From: Maccoyibacter intestinihominis
GTDB lineage: Bacteria; Bacillota; Clostridia; Lachnospirales; Lachnospiraceae
Length of the DNA stretch: 64,000 nucleotides
Assembly: GCF_040096355.1 (NCBI RefSeq)
Contig: NZ_JBBMEX010000002.1
Span: 124,001-188,000 of the forward strand
Direction: 5' to 3'
The translations under genes and the position numbers were made by a program. The notes under the pieces were generated by a model. That model did not search any database and had not been told where the DNA came from. It was given only the letters and a program-made list of their open reading frames with translations. Position 1 is the stretch's first letter. Each line of letters opens with the position of its first letter. Shown piece by piece: positions 1 through 9,305 of this stretch.

Positions 1-1
1 T

Positions 2-649
2 GGAATCCATTCCGGTGTCATATGTGACCTTGGCTGTGGAACGGGAAAGATGACACGGCTTTTAGCCAAAGCCGGATATGACATGATAGGAGTCGATTTG
101 TCGGAGGACATGCTTGCGATTGCAAGTGGGCAGAATGAAGAGGGAATCCTCTATCTCTGTCAGGATATGTGTGAGCTGGAGTTATACGGAACGGCAAAGG
201 CGATGGTGTCTGTATGTGACAGCATCAACTATCTGTTAGAAGAGGACGAGATCATCTGGACGTTACAGAGCGTGAACCGGTATTTAGAGCCGGGCGGGAT
301 TTTTATTTTTGACTTTAATACTGTCTATAAATATGAAACGGTTTTAGGTGATACAACGATCTGTGAAAATCGCGAAGAGGGCAGTTTTATCTGGGAAAAC
401 TACTATGACAAAGAGAAGCAGATCAACGAATATGACCTGACACTTTTTATCAGGGAAGAAAAGCAGGAACAGCTTTATCGGAAATTTGAGGAAACCCACT
501 ACCAGAGAGGCTATTCGTTAGAACAGATGCAGACATTTGTAGAAGAAGCCGGCATGGAGTTCTTAGCGGCATACGATGCCGAAACGAAACAGGCACCGAC
601 GGCAGAGAGTGAAAGAATTTATATCATTGCAGGAGAGAAAGGAAAATAA
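2..649 (+). CDS. Class I SAM-dependent methyltransferase (5'-partial)
   Basis: The reading frame is open from base 2, so the gene starts before the window. The first visible residues include VICDLGCGTGKMT, the glycine-rich SAM-binding motif I of class I methyltransferases; an internal Met at 50 is not the start. A second acidic strand (GVDLSEDML) follows about 20 residues later and fits the ribose-binding motif. GGIFIFDFN matches the post-motif strand of the fold. The substrate cannot be told from sequence. The stop is one base before the hslO start, so the two genes are probably co-transcribed. Family assignment is firm, target unknown. Confidence 0.85.
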   Translation, partial: GIHSGVICDLGCGTGKMTRLLAKAGYDMIGVDLSEDMLAIASGQNEEGILYLCQDMCELELYGTAKAMVSVCDSINYLLEEDEIIWTLQSVNRYLEPGGIFIFDFNTVYKYETVLGDTTICENREEGSFIWENYYDKEKQINEYDLTLFIREEKQEQLYRKFEETHYQRGYSLEQMQTFVEEAGMEFLAAYDAETKQAPTAESERIYIIAGEKGK

Positions 650-650
650 C

Positions 651-1520
651 ATGTCAGATTATATTGTAAGAGCAACAGCGGCAAATAACCAAATCCGGGC
701 ATTTGCCATTACATCGAAAGACCTTGTAGAAGAGGCAAGAAAAAGGCACAACACCAGTCCGGTTATTACCGCAGGTTTAGGACGATTATTAAGTGGAGCC
801 GCAATGATGGGGGCGATGATGAAAGGCGATGATGACCTTTTAACATTGCAGATTAAATGTGGTGGTCCGGTACAGGGCTTGACCGCAACTGCCGATGCAA
901 AAGGAAACGTCAAAGGCTATGCAGAAGTGTCGGATGTCATGTTACCGCCAAACCCACAGGGAAAATTAGATGTCGGCGGAGCAGTAGGACTTGGAATCTT
1001 AAACGTCATCAAAGATATGGGACTTAAAGAGCCATATGCAGGGCAGGTTGCATTGCAGACCGGAGAAATTGCAGAAGATTTAACCTATTATTTTGCAACC
1101 TCCGAGCAGATACCTTCTGCGGTCGGGTTAGGAGTGTTAATGAATAAGGATAACACGGTCAGACAGGCAGGAGGTTTTATCATACAGCTTCTGCCGTTTA
1201 CCGATGAAAAAATCATAGAGCAGCTAGAGAAAAAAATTACGGAAATGAAATCTGTCACCGAGATGTTAGAAGAAGGCATGACACCGGAGATGTTATTAGA
1301 AGAAATCCTTGGAGATTTCGGTTTGGAGATTACCGATACACTGCCGGCACAGTTTTCCTGCAACTGTTCTAAAGAGAGAATTACCAAGGCGTTGATTAGT
1401 ATTGGTAAAAAAGACCTACAGGAAATGATTGATGATGGAGAACCGATTGAGGTCAACTGCCATTTTTGCAATACAAATTATACATTCAGTATTGATGAGT
1501 TAAAGGAGATTGCAAAGTGA
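651..1520 (+). CDS. hslO: Hsp33 redox-regulated holdase chaperone
   Basis: A 289-residue cytosolic protein matching the usual length of Hsp33. The frame is open further upstream, but ATG at 651 is chosen because AGGAG lies at 631-635 and the protein then begins MSDYIVRATA, as the family does. The C-terminal redox switch is complete: CxC at residues 237/239 and CxxC at 270/273 form the zinc site. In Hsp33, oxidation releases zinc and exposes a surface that holds unfolding proteins. The gene follows a methyltransferase gene directly and overlaps nadE by 4 bases, which suggests one transcript and translational coupling. Confidence 0.95.
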   Translation: MSDYIVRATAANNQIRAFAITSKDLVEEARKRHNTSPVITAGLGRLLSGAAMMGAMMKGDDDLLTLQIKCGGPVQGLTATADAKGNVKGYAEVSDVMLPPNPQGKLDVGGAVGLGILNVIKDMGLKEPYAGQVALQTGEIAEDLTYYFATSEQIPSAVGLGVLMNKDNTVRQAGGFIIQLLPFTDEKIIEQLEKKITEMKSVTEMLEEGMTPEMLLEEILGDFGLEITDTLPAQFSCNCSKERITKALISIGKKDLQEMIDDGEPIEVNCHFCNTNYTFSIDELKEIAK

Positions 1521-3427
1521 AAGACGGATATATCAAAGTAGCAGCAGTCACTCCGCAGGTAACCGTTGCAGATGTCAAAGAAAATACAAAGGAAATCTTA
1601 AAAGTGATCCGTGAGGCAGCAGTCCAGAAGGCAAAGATCATTGTATTGCCGGAGCTTTGCATTACCGGATACACCTGTCAGGATTTATTTTTGCAGGAAA
1701 TCCTGCACCGTGAGGCAAAGGATGCACTGATAGAGATCAGTAATCAGACAAAAGGAATTGATGCACTGATTTTTCTGGGAATACCATTGGAGTATCACGG
1801 AAAACTCTATAATACAGCCGCTGTATTAAATCAGGGAAAAATCCTTGGCTTTGTGCCAAAGCGTTATATCCCAAACTATAACGAATTTTATGAGGTAAGG
1901 CATTTTACAAAAGGCATGGAAGAGCCGGTTTATGTGCGTTTAAATCAGGAAATTACCGTTCCGATGGGAATGAACCTGCTCTTTTGCTGTGAAGAAGTAT
2001 CGGAGTTAAAAGTAGCAGCAGAAATCTGTGAAGACCTTTGGACCATGCAGCCGCCAAGCATTGCGCATGCACAGGCAGGGGCAGTCTTGATCGCCAATCT
2101 GTCAGCGTCCGATGAAGTGACGGGAAAAGAAGCCTATCGCAGGGAATTAGTCAAAGGACAGTCTGCAAGACTGTTGTGCGGCTATATTTATGCAAGTGCC
2201 GGAGAGGGAGAGTCTACGCAGGATGTGGTATATTCCGGTCATGATCTGATCGCAGAGAACGGAGTAGTATTAGCGGAATCCGAGCGTTTTACCAAAGGAA
2301 TCCTTTATTCTGAAATCGATGTGAAAAAACTCATATCGGAACGCAGACGGATGAGTACGTTTGAAACAACCAATGGAAACTATCAGGAAATTTATTTTTC
2401 TTTAGAAGAAGAAGAGACAAAATTGACACGTTATATCGATCCGATGCCATTCGTACCGGGAAGTAAGGAAGACCGTGAAAAACGTTGTGAAGAAATCTTA
2501 CTGATACAGGCGCACGGACTGAAAAAACGTCTGGCGCATACCCATGCAAAGAGTGCAGTCGTCGGAATTTCGGGAGGACTGGATTCTACGCTGGCACTGT
2601 TGGTTACAGTAAAAGCCTTTGACCTGTTGGGGATTCCAAGAGAGCAGATCGCAGCAGTCACGATGCCGGGATTTGGAACAACCGACCGGACTTATGACAA
2701 TGCGGTGCATCTGATCCGGGAATTAGGAGCAGAGTTCATCGAAGTTCCGATTGCCGATGCAGTCCGCCTGCATTTTCGTGATATCGGGCATGAAGAAAAT
2801 ATCCATGATGTGACTTACGAAAATTCCCAGGCAAGGGAGCGTACCCAGATTTTAATGGATATTGCCAATAAAAAAGGAGGTCTGGTGATCGGAACAGGAG
2901 ATCTGTCAGAACTGGCTCTTGGCTGGGCGACCTACAATGGAGACCATATGAGCATGTATGCGGTCAATGCTTCCGTACCAAAGACACTGGTACGCCATCT
3001 GGTACGTTACTATGCCGACACCTGTGGAAGTGACAAACTTGCAGCAGTGCTTTATGACGTGTTAGATACGCCGGTCAGCCCGGAACTTCTGCCACCGGAG
3101 GACGGCAAGATTTCACAAAAGACCGAGGATATTGTAGGCCCTTACGAACTGCATGACTTTTTCCTGTATCATATGTTAAGGTCCGGATATTCTCCGGCAA
3201 AAATTTACCGGATCGCAAAGATCGCATTTGCAGATGTCTACGATGAGGAGACCATTTTGAAGTGGTTAAAGATATTTACAAGAAGATTTTTTGCCCAGCA
3301 CTTTAAACGTTCCTGCCTGCCGGACGGACCAAAGGTTGGAACGGTAGCAGTTTCACCGCGCGGGGATCTGCGGATGCCAAGCGATGCTTCCGCACAGCTC
3401 TGGTTAGGAGAATTAGAGGAATTATAA
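1517..3427 (+). CDS. nadE: Glutamine-dependent NAD+ synthetase
   Basis: A 636-residue two-domain enzyme making NAD+ from deamido-NAD+, ATP and glutamine. The N-terminal nitrilase-like glutaminase domain has its three catalytic elements: Glu46 in LPELCITGY, a Lys near 115 in GFVPKRYIPN, and a Cys near 177 in EICEDLW. The C-terminal synthetase domain carries the ATP pyrophosphatase P-loop SGGLDS near residue 350. GTG at 1517 is the start: AAGGAG lies at 1502-1507 and the GTG overlaps the hslO stop (GTGA). A hairpin terminator follows. Confidence 0.96.
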   Translation: MKDGYIKVAAVTPQVTVADVKENTKEILKVIREAAVQKAKIIVLPELCITGYTCQDLFLQEILHREAKDALIEISNQTKGIDALIFLGIPLEYHGKLYNTAAVLNQGKILGFVPKRYIPNYNEFYEVRHFTKGMEEPVYVRLNQEITVPMGMNLLFCCEEVSELKVAAEICEDLWTMQPPSIAHAQAGAVLIANLSASDEVTGKEAYRRELVKGQSARLLCGYIYASAGEGESTQDVVYSGHDLIAENGVVLAESERFTKGILYSEIDVKKLISERRRMSTFETTNGNYQEIYFSLEEEETKLTRYIDPMPFVPGSKEDREKRCEEILLIQAHGLKKRLAHTHAKSAVVGISGGLDSTLALLVTVKAFDLLGIPREQIAAVTMPGFGTTDRTYDNAVHLIRELGAEFIEVPIADAVRLHFRDIGHEENIHDVTYENSQARERTQILMDIANKKGGLVIGTGDLSELALGWATYNGDHMSMYAVNASVPKTLVRHLVRYYADTCGSDKLAAVLYDVLDTPVSPELLPPEDGKISQKTEDIVGPYELHDFFLYHMLRSGYSPAKIYRIAKIAFADVYDEETILKWLKIFTRRFFAQHFKRSCLPDGPKVGTVAVSPRGDLRMPSDASAQLWLGELEEL

Positions 3428-3432
3428 AAATA

Positions 3433-3476
3433 AAAAATAGAAATCGTGCAGCTTTAGCTTCACGGTTTCTATTTTT
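3433..3476. terminator. Bidirectional intrinsic terminator
   Basis: A 16-bp stem (3433-3448 with 3461-3476, one G-U pair) starts in an A-run and ends in a T-run, so it can stop transcription from nadE and from the convergent PAP2 gene. Confidence 0.85.
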
Positions 3477-3483
3477 ATCATTC

Positions 3484-4149
3484 TTAAATATGATGAAACT
3501 GTTTCTCGTAGGACTCCTCAGCAGCAGGAGACTTCATATAGATCAGGCAGAAGAAAATGCCTGCCATTGCAAATGCAGTGATCACATCAAAAAAGGAATG
3601 TTGTTTTAAGAACATCGTCGATAAAATGATGCTGACACATAACAGTAAGGAGACAAATTTTGTCTTCTTTTTTTCACGGAAACATTCACTCTTTGTCACG
3701 GCAATATGTACACCGAGAGAGTTGTAAACATGAATGCTCGGAAACAGGTTCGTCGGTGTGTCGGTAGAATAAAGCCATGCAACTGCCTGCGTAAAAATGT
3801 TATCGTGTGCAAAACTTTCCGGTCTGAGTGTGTGTCCGTTTGGATAAATGGTGGAAACAACCAGAAAAATGGTCATTCCGGCAGCTAAAAAGCCGCACAG
3901 CCGATAGAAATCATGTTTGTTCTTAAAAAAGAAGTAGGCAACTGCCGCTGCAACATAACCGAACCATAAAAAGTATGGAACGACGAAATATTCAACAAAC
4001 GGAATGGAATCGTCGATCGCCATATGTATGATATGAAAGTTGTTTGTTACATTTTTTTCTAAATAAGTAAACCATGGGAAATAGATCAGACCATATAAGA
4101 ATACCCATGCATGACTGTATTTCACTAAAAAGTTCCGGATATATTTCAA
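3484..4149 (-). CDS. PAP2-superfamily membrane phosphatase
   Basis: An integral membrane protein with about six hydrophobic segments. Near the C-terminal half it has FPSIHVYNSLG followed by LKQHSFFDVITA, which are the PSxH and HxxxD motifs of type 2 phosphatidic acid phosphatases. The substrate may be a lipid phosphate or undecaprenyl pyrophosphate and cannot be decided here. The start is uncertain: a GTG at 4158 sits inside the only ribosome binding site (GAGG), so TTG at 4149, eight bases further on, is preferred. The gene stands alone and is convergent with nadE across a shared terminator. Confidence 0.8.
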   Translation of the reverse strand: MKYIRNFLVKYSHAWVFLYGLIYFPWFTYLEKNVTNNFHIIHMAIDDSIPFVEYFVVPYFLWFGYVAAAVAYFFFKNKHDFYRLCGFLAAGMTIFLVVSTIYPNGHTLRPESFAHDNIFTQAVAWLYSTDTPTNLFPSIHVYNSLGVHIAVTKSECFREKKKTKFVSLLLCVSIILSTMFLKQHSFFDVITAFAMAGIFFCLIYMKSPAAEESYEKQFHHI

Positions 4150-4321
4150 GAGTATCACCTCGTGTCTATTTTATTCGTGTCTATTCTATGTTTCTAAAAT
4201 CTCATTATTACCTGTGGATTATAGCACAGAGAAAATGAAAGGACAATGTGCGAAAATGGATTTTCACAAAAAATTAAGAAATTACAAGTTCTTAAAAAAA
4301 TGTTACAATTTAACGAAAAAG

Positions 4322-4349
4322 TTGACATCAAAGGCGAAGATAATATAAT
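4322..4349 (+). promoter_or_regulatory. Near-consensus sigma-A promoter of the L,D-transpeptidase gene
   Basis: TTGACA at 4322-4327, a 16-base spacer, and TATAAT at 4344-4349. Transcription should begin near 4356, so translation cannot start at the upstream ATG at 4246. Confidence 0.85.
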
Positions 4350-4395
4350 ACAATATAGGGTAACTGCAAAAGTTAAAGTAAGTGAGGATAAAAAA

Positions 4396-6231
4396 TTGAA
4401 TTCTGGAAATGAACAAGGAAACAAAAAAATATCAAAAAAAGGAATGATCATTGCAGCTTCCGTAGTGGGAGCACTGGTAGTCATTTATCTTGCGGGAAGC
4501 ATTTTCTTTCAGTCACACTATCTGCCAAGGACAGTGATCAACGGAATTTCCTGTGCCGGAAAAAATGCGGATGGCGTAAAAGATGCGATCACGTCAGAGG
4601 TTAAGAACTATAAGCTGACGATCCGGGAGAGAGGAAAAAAGAGCGAAACAATCAGCGGAAAAGATGTCAATATTTCCGTAGAGTTTGATGATACGCTTCA
4701 GAAGATTTTAAAGAAGCAGAACGGGTTTAAGTGGGTAGTTACTTTATTTTCCCCGGAAGTATATGAATCAAAATCCATTGTAAGCTATGATGAGGCTGCC
4801 TTAAAGCAGCAGATGAACCAGTTGTCCTGCATGGATAAGGACAAGATGAAGCCGCCGGTAGATGCGACTTTAAAGGAAGATAAAAAAGACGGTTATGTCA
4901 TCGTAAAAGAAGATTTAGGTACCACCGTAGATGAAGAAGCATTTTGGAAAAAGTTACAGGACTCTGTATTGAATTTACAGTCCGAGCTTTCCATGGATAA
5001 AGAAAAATGCTATGTAGATCCAAAGGTAAAAGAAGATTCTAAGACCTTAAAGAAGACATTAGCAAAGATGAAGTCTTTAAAGGATGTCAAGATTACATAT
5101 ACCTTTGGCGATAAGCAGGAAGTATTAGCCGGAACGGAAATCTGTAAATGGATGAAAGTGGAAGAAGGCAAGGCAGTGGTAGACGATGAACAGGCACTTG
5201 CTTATGTCAAGAGTCTTGGTTCTAAATATAATACCGTTTATAAACCAAAGACTTTAAAGACTTCCTGGGGCAGCACCGTACAGATATCAAACGGAAGTTA
5301 TGGCTGGAAGATCAGCAACGATAAAGAATTAGAACAGTTGAAAAAAGATATTGATGCAGGCAAGGATGTAACAAGAGATCCTGTCTATGCGCAGACCGCA
5401 AACAGCCATGGCGAAAATGATTATGGTGATACTTATGTTGAGATCAACCTGACAGCACAGCATCTGTATTTTTATAAAAATGGTAATCTTGTAGTAGATT
5501 CCGATTTTGTATCAGGAAATATCTCAAAAGGAAACGGCACTCCGGTTGGAGCTTATCCGGTTACCTATACAGAGCGTAATGCAACCTTAAAGGGAGAAAA
5601 CTATTCTTCTGATGTAAGTTTCTGGATGCCGTATTGCGGCAATGTCGGAATGCATGATGCTTCCTGGAGAAGTACCTTTGGCGGAAACATCTATAAGAGA
5701 AACGGTTCTCACGGATGTGTCAACTTACCATATGCAGCAGCAAAGACCATTTTTGAAAATATTGCAGCAGGTTATCCGGTCTTAGTATATGAATTACCTG
5801 GAACCGAGAGCCCGAAAGCGATCGCCATGGATCAGGGTGCATCGGTTGTGGATGCGATCAACGGTATCGGAGAGGTATCCTTAGGCAGTGAAGGTGCGAT
5901 CACCAATGCAAGAAATGCTTATAACGGACTTTCCGAGGAAGCAAAAAGCTATGTAAGTAATTACAGTACCTTAGAGGCAGCAGAAGCAGCTTATGCAGGA
6001 TTAGTCAGCCAGGAGGCAGAGAATCAGGCAAATAATGAGGCACAGGGACAAGCTAATGGGGTTATCGACCTGATCGGTCAGATCGGTAAGGTAACGACAG
6101 GCAGCGGAGATGCGATCAAAAGAGCAAGAGATGCCTATAATGCACTTTCCGACAGAGCGAAAGCCATGGTATCAAACTATGACACATTAACGGCAGCAGA
6201 GGAAGAGTTTAAATCTTTGTCTGAATCATAA
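4396..6231 (+). CDS. L,D-transpeptidase (YkuD) with putative peptidoglycan-binding domain
   Basis: Cell-wall enzyme that makes 3-3 cross-links or attaches proteins to peptidoglycan. TTG at 4396 is chosen as start (GTGAGG at 4383-4388); the 50 residues encoded upstream lie over the promoter. The 611-residue product has a basic N-terminus and one membrane helix (about residues 18-38), a long extracellular region of the putative peptidoglycan-binding type, then the YkuD domain with SHGCVNLP (catalytic Cys441). The last ~140 residues hold two copies of a ~60-residue alpha-helical repeat (IG.V..GS..AI..AR.AYN.LS..AK..VSNY.TL.AAE), found in many Firmicutes surface proteins. Anchored outside the membrane. 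Confidence 0.9.
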   Translation: MNSGNEQGNKKISKKGMIIAASVVGALVVIYLAGSIFFQSHYLPRTVINGISCAGKNADGVKDAITSEVKNYKLTIRERGKKSETISGKDVNISVEFDDTLQKILKKQNGFKWVVTLFSPEVYESKSIVSYDEAALKQQMNQLSCMDKDKMKPPVDATLKEDKKDGYVIVKEDLGTTVDEEAFWKKLQDSVLNLQSELSMDKEKCYVDPKVKEDSKTLKKTLAKMKSLKDVKITYTFGDKQEVLAGTEICKWMKVEEGKAVVDDEQALAYVKSLGSKYNTVYKPKTLKTSWGSTVQISNGSYGWKISNDKELEQLKKDIDAGKDVTRDPVYAQTANSHGENDYGDTYVEINLTAQHLYFYKNGNLVVDSDFVSGNISKGNGTPVGAYPVTYTERNATLKGENYSSDVSFWMPYCGNVGMHDASWRSTFGGNIYKRNGSHGCVNLPYAAAKTIFENIAAGYPVLVYELPGTESPKAIAMDQGASVVDAINGIGEVSLGSEGAITNARNAYNGLSEEAKSYVSNYSTLEAAEAAYAGLVSQEAENQANNEAQGQANGVIDLIGQIGKVTTGSGDAIKRARDAYNALSDRAKAMVSNYDTLTAAEEEFKSLSES

Positions 6232-6371
6232 AAATATATGGAAAATATAATACCTCTGAAGTGGATGGATGAAATAGAAAAATCTGTTGCTTTGGAGGTG
6301 TTTTTTACTTTACTTTACTAAAGAGTTGTAGTAGAGTTATTTTTAGAAATGTCAGGAAAGGTGGGAGCATT

Positions 6372-7565
6372 TTGGTTTCAAAAAAGATAGCACAGGCATT
6401 GGCGGGAAGTTCTGTGATCCGTGCAATGTTTAATGAAGGAAAAGAAATGGCAGCACGTTATGGTGCTGAGAACGTATATGATTTCAGTCTCGGAAATCCG
6501 GCAACTCCGGCACCGGAGTCGGTCAACCGCTCGATCAAAGAGATCGTGGACGAGATGGACCCGTTAGAGTTACATGGCTATATGTCAAATTCCGGATATG
6601 AAGATGTCAGAAGGGCAATGGCAGAGAATCTGAACCGGAGATTCCAGACCTCCTTTGATGCACATAATATCATCATGACGGTGGGGGCAGCAGGCGGTCT
6701 GAACATTATCTTTAAGACACTGTTAGACCCGGAGGATGAAGTCATCGTCTTTGCCCCTTATTTTGGAGAATATAAGTCTTATGCAGCAAATTTTGATGCA
6801 AGGATCGTAGAGGTAGAACCTGATTTTGCAAGTTTTCAGCCTGATTTAGAAAAATTTACAGGAAAGATCACGGCTAAGACGAAGATCGTATTAGTCAATA
6901 CACCAAATAATCCGACCGGTGTGGTCTATACGGAAGAGACACTGCAGGAAATGGCAGAGATTTTAAGAAAAAAGGAGCAGGAATTTAAAACGGACATTTA
7001 CTTAGTGTCAGATGAACCATACCGTGAGTTAGTCTATGATGACGTAAAAGAAATATTTTTAACAAAGTATTATCACAATACGATCGTGGGATATTCGTTT
7101 AGCAAATCCCTGTCACTGCCGGGAGAGCGGATCGGTTATGTCGCAGTACCGGATGAGGTTGCGGATGCAGAGAATGTCATTGCCGGCTTAGAGGTGTCGA
7201 ACAGAACCCTTGGATTTGTCAATGCACCGTCGCTGATCCAAAAGGCAGTCAGCCGATGTGTGGATGAAAAGACAGACATCGCATTTTATGATAAGAATCG
7301 CAAGTTACTGTATGAAGGGCTGATAAAGCTCGGTTTTACCTGCATCTATCCGCAGGGAGCTTTCTATCTGTGGATGAAGTCTCCGGATAAGGATGAGGAA
7401 AGATTTGTACAGGCAGCGAAAAAATATCACATTATCATGGTCAAGGGAGCAGCCTTTGCATGTCCGGGCTATGTGCGGCTTGCATATTGTGTTTCTCCAC
7501 AGATGATAGAAAAATCCATGTCAGGATTTGAAGAATTAGCGAAAGAATACGGGTTAGTAAAATGA
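6372..7565 (+). CDS. PLP-dependent aminotransferase, class I fold
   Basis: A 397-residue fold-type I aminotransferase. PLP-binding Lys245 lies in YSFSKSLSLPGERIGY; NTPNNPTG and the YLVSDEPYREL strand supply the cofactor-contacting Asn and Asp. The overall pattern is closest to aspartate/aromatic aminotransferases, but substrate is not assignable. TTG at 6372 is the start, preceded by AGGTGGGAG. The stop overlaps the next aminotransferase start (ATGA), so the two are translationally coupled and may act in one pathway. Confidence 0.88.
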   Translation: MVSKKIAQALAGSSVIRAMFNEGKEMAARYGAENVYDFSLGNPATPAPESVNRSIKEIVDEMDPLELHGYMSNSGYEDVRRAMAENLNRRFQTSFDAHNIIMTVGAAGGLNIIFKTLLDPEDEVIVFAPYFGEYKSYAANFDARIVEVEPDFASFQPDLEKFTGKITAKTKIVLVNTPNNPTGVVYTEETLQEMAEILRKKEQEFKTDIYLVSDEPYRELVYDDVKEIFLTKYYHNTIVGYSFSKSLSLPGERIGYVAVPDEVADAENVIAGLEVSNRTLGFVNAPSLIQKAVSRCVDEKTDIAFYDKNRKLLYEGLIKLGFTCIYPQGAFYLWMKSPDKDEERFVQAAKKYHIIMVKGAAFACPGYVRLAYCVSPQMIEKSMSGFEELAKEYGLVK

Positions 7566-8617
7566 AGAACTGGGAAAAAAATGTAAGGCTGGTGACTCCA
7601 TATACACCGGGGGAGCAGCCGAAAAAAAGAGATATCATTAAGCTGAATACAAATGAGAATCCATACTCGCCGGCACCGGGAGTACAGAAAGTACTGAAGG
7701 AATTTGAAACAGACAGACTGCGTCTTTATCCTGACCCGGCATCTTCTGAGTTAGTGGATGCGATCGCGTCAGAATATGGTGTAAGATCTTCACAGGTGTT
7801 TGCCGGAGTAGGATCGGACGATGTCCTTGCAATGGCATTTATGACGTTTTTTAATTCTAAAAAACCAATCCTGTTCCCGGACATTACCTATTCGTTTTAT
7901 GATGTCTGGGCAGAAGTATTTCGGATTCCTTATGAGACCGTGCCGTTAGATGAGGACTTTCAGATCTGTACCAAAGATTATCAGCGGGAAAACGGTGGGG
8001 TTATTTTTCCAAATCCGAATGCACCGACCGGCGTTCTCATGCCGTTAGAACAGGTAGAAGAGATCATCCAGGCAAATCAGGATGTTGTGGTCATCGTGGA
8101 TGAAGCCTATATTGATTTTGGAGGCGTATCCGCACTGCCTTTGATTGAAAAATACGAGAATCTGTTAGTGGTACAGACGTTTTCAAAATCACGCTCCATG
8201 GCGGGCATGAGGATTGGATATGCGTTTGGAAGTGAGAAACTGATCGCATATCTGAACGATGTTAAATATTCATTTAATTCTTACACCATGGATCAGCTGA
8301 CCCTGGCAATGGGAAAAGCCTCGGTGGAGGACCGGGAATATTTTAAGCAGACCACCGACAAGATCATCCGTACCAGAGAGTGGACAAAGGAAGAGTTAAA
8401 AAAATTAGGCTTTTTGTTTGAAGATTCTAAGAGCAATTTCGTATTTGTAACACATCCGAAAGTTTCGGCAAAACAGCTCTTTGAGAATCTCAAAAAAGAG
8501 AATGTCTATGTGCGTTATTTTGCAAAACCGGAGCGTATCAGTAATTATCTTCGGATTACGATCGGAACCGATGAAGAAATGCAAAAGCTGATCTCTCTTT
8601 TGAAAAAATACTGCTAA
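7562..8617 (+). CDS. Histidinol-phosphate aminotransferase-like protein
   Basis: A 351-residue class I/II aminotransferase of HisC type: LNTNENPYSPAPGV at the N-terminus, FPNPNAPTGV, IVDEAYIDFGG and PLP-binding Lys209 in TFSKSRSMAGMRIGYA. HisC moves an amino group between glutamate and imidazole-acetol phosphate, but paralogues act on other amino acids and no his gene is nearby, so no symbol is given. It overlaps the upstream aminotransferase by 4 bases. A short hairpin (CTGCCTC/GAGGCAG, 8633-8648) follows without a T-run. Confidence 0.85.
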   Translation: MKNWEKNVRLVTPYTPGEQPKKRDIIKLNTNENPYSPAPGVQKVLKEFETDRLRLYPDPASSELVDAIASEYGVRSSQVFAGVGSDDVLAMAFMTFFNSKKPILFPDITYSFYDVWAEVFRIPYETVPLDEDFQICTKDYQRENGGVIFPNPNAPTGVLMPLEQVEEIIQANQDVVVIVDEAYIDFGGVSALPLIEKYENLLVVQTFSKSRSMAGMRIGYAFGSEKLIAYLNDVKYSFNSYTMDQLTLAMGKASVEDREYFKQTTDKIIRTREWTKEELKKLGFLFEDSKSNFVFVTHPKVSAKQLFENLKKENVYVRYFAKPERISNYLRITIGTDEEMQKLISLLKKYC

Positions 8618-8736
8618 AATAGGAAAATATTTGCTGCCTCGTGAGGCAGTGCAGAGATTTCATTTATGCATAGAAAAAGGAAAGTGCAGGAAATCTTGCG
8701 CAAACACTCACGGGGCAGATGCTATTTTCAGATAAC

Positions 8737-9305
8737 TTAACGTGCTTCTTTCGCATAAGTAGTGGTGATCAAGTCCTTATAAGGCGGTCTGTCGGTCAAA
8801 ACGCCTGCTTCCTCTAAAATATCAAGTAAAAGCTCATAGCTGTCCTTAGTGAATACTAAATCGTCCTTCCAGGTGTCCTGTTTCTGATAACGTTCCACGA
8901 TCATGGCAATAGTGGCTTCATCCGTATCTTTGAATTGAGGGGCAATGACTTTTGCAATTTCCGCAGCAGAATGATTGTTGACATAAGTCATGCCTTTTTG
9001 CAGAGCATTGGTAAAGCTCTGGATGAGTTCAGGGTGTTTTTTGATATAGCTTTCTTTTGCAGAAAAAGCCGTGTAAGGGACATAACCGGAATCCACACCG
9101 AGGGAAGCAACCACATAACCGGAGCCTTCTTTTTCTAAATTGGTTGCACCCGGTTCAAATTCAACGGAAAAATCGCCATTTCCACCGGAAAAAGCAGCAG
9201 CAGTGCTTCCAAAATCAATGCTCTTGTCAATGGTTAGATCTTTTTTGGGGTCGATTCCCTGCTGCTTTAAGACATATTCAAAAACCATCTGTGGCATGCC
9301 ACCTG
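8737..9305 (-). pseudogene. 3' fragment of split ABC substrate-binding lipoprotein (NMT1/SsuA-type)
   Basis: C-terminal part of a periplasmic-binding-type protein: GGMPQMVFEYVLKQQG, GDFSVEFEPGA and KHPELIQSFTNALQKGM are typical of the NMT1/TauA/SsuA family that binds thiamine precursors, sulfonates or similar compounds. The host coding sequence begins at the attL core (9300-9305). A few codons upstream (MVVWQT) belong to the inserted element. It has no signal peptide of its own. The missing 5' half is at 24089-24527 on the same strand, and joining the two at the shared CAGGTG gives an uninterrupted frame (GGRSGGMPQM). No permease or ATPase gene adjoins it. Confidence 0.92.

Noticed and set aside
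8633..8648. Hairpin CTGCCTC/GAGGCAG after the second aminotransferase as a terminator
   Set aside because: No T-run follows on either strand; mentioned only as a hairpin.
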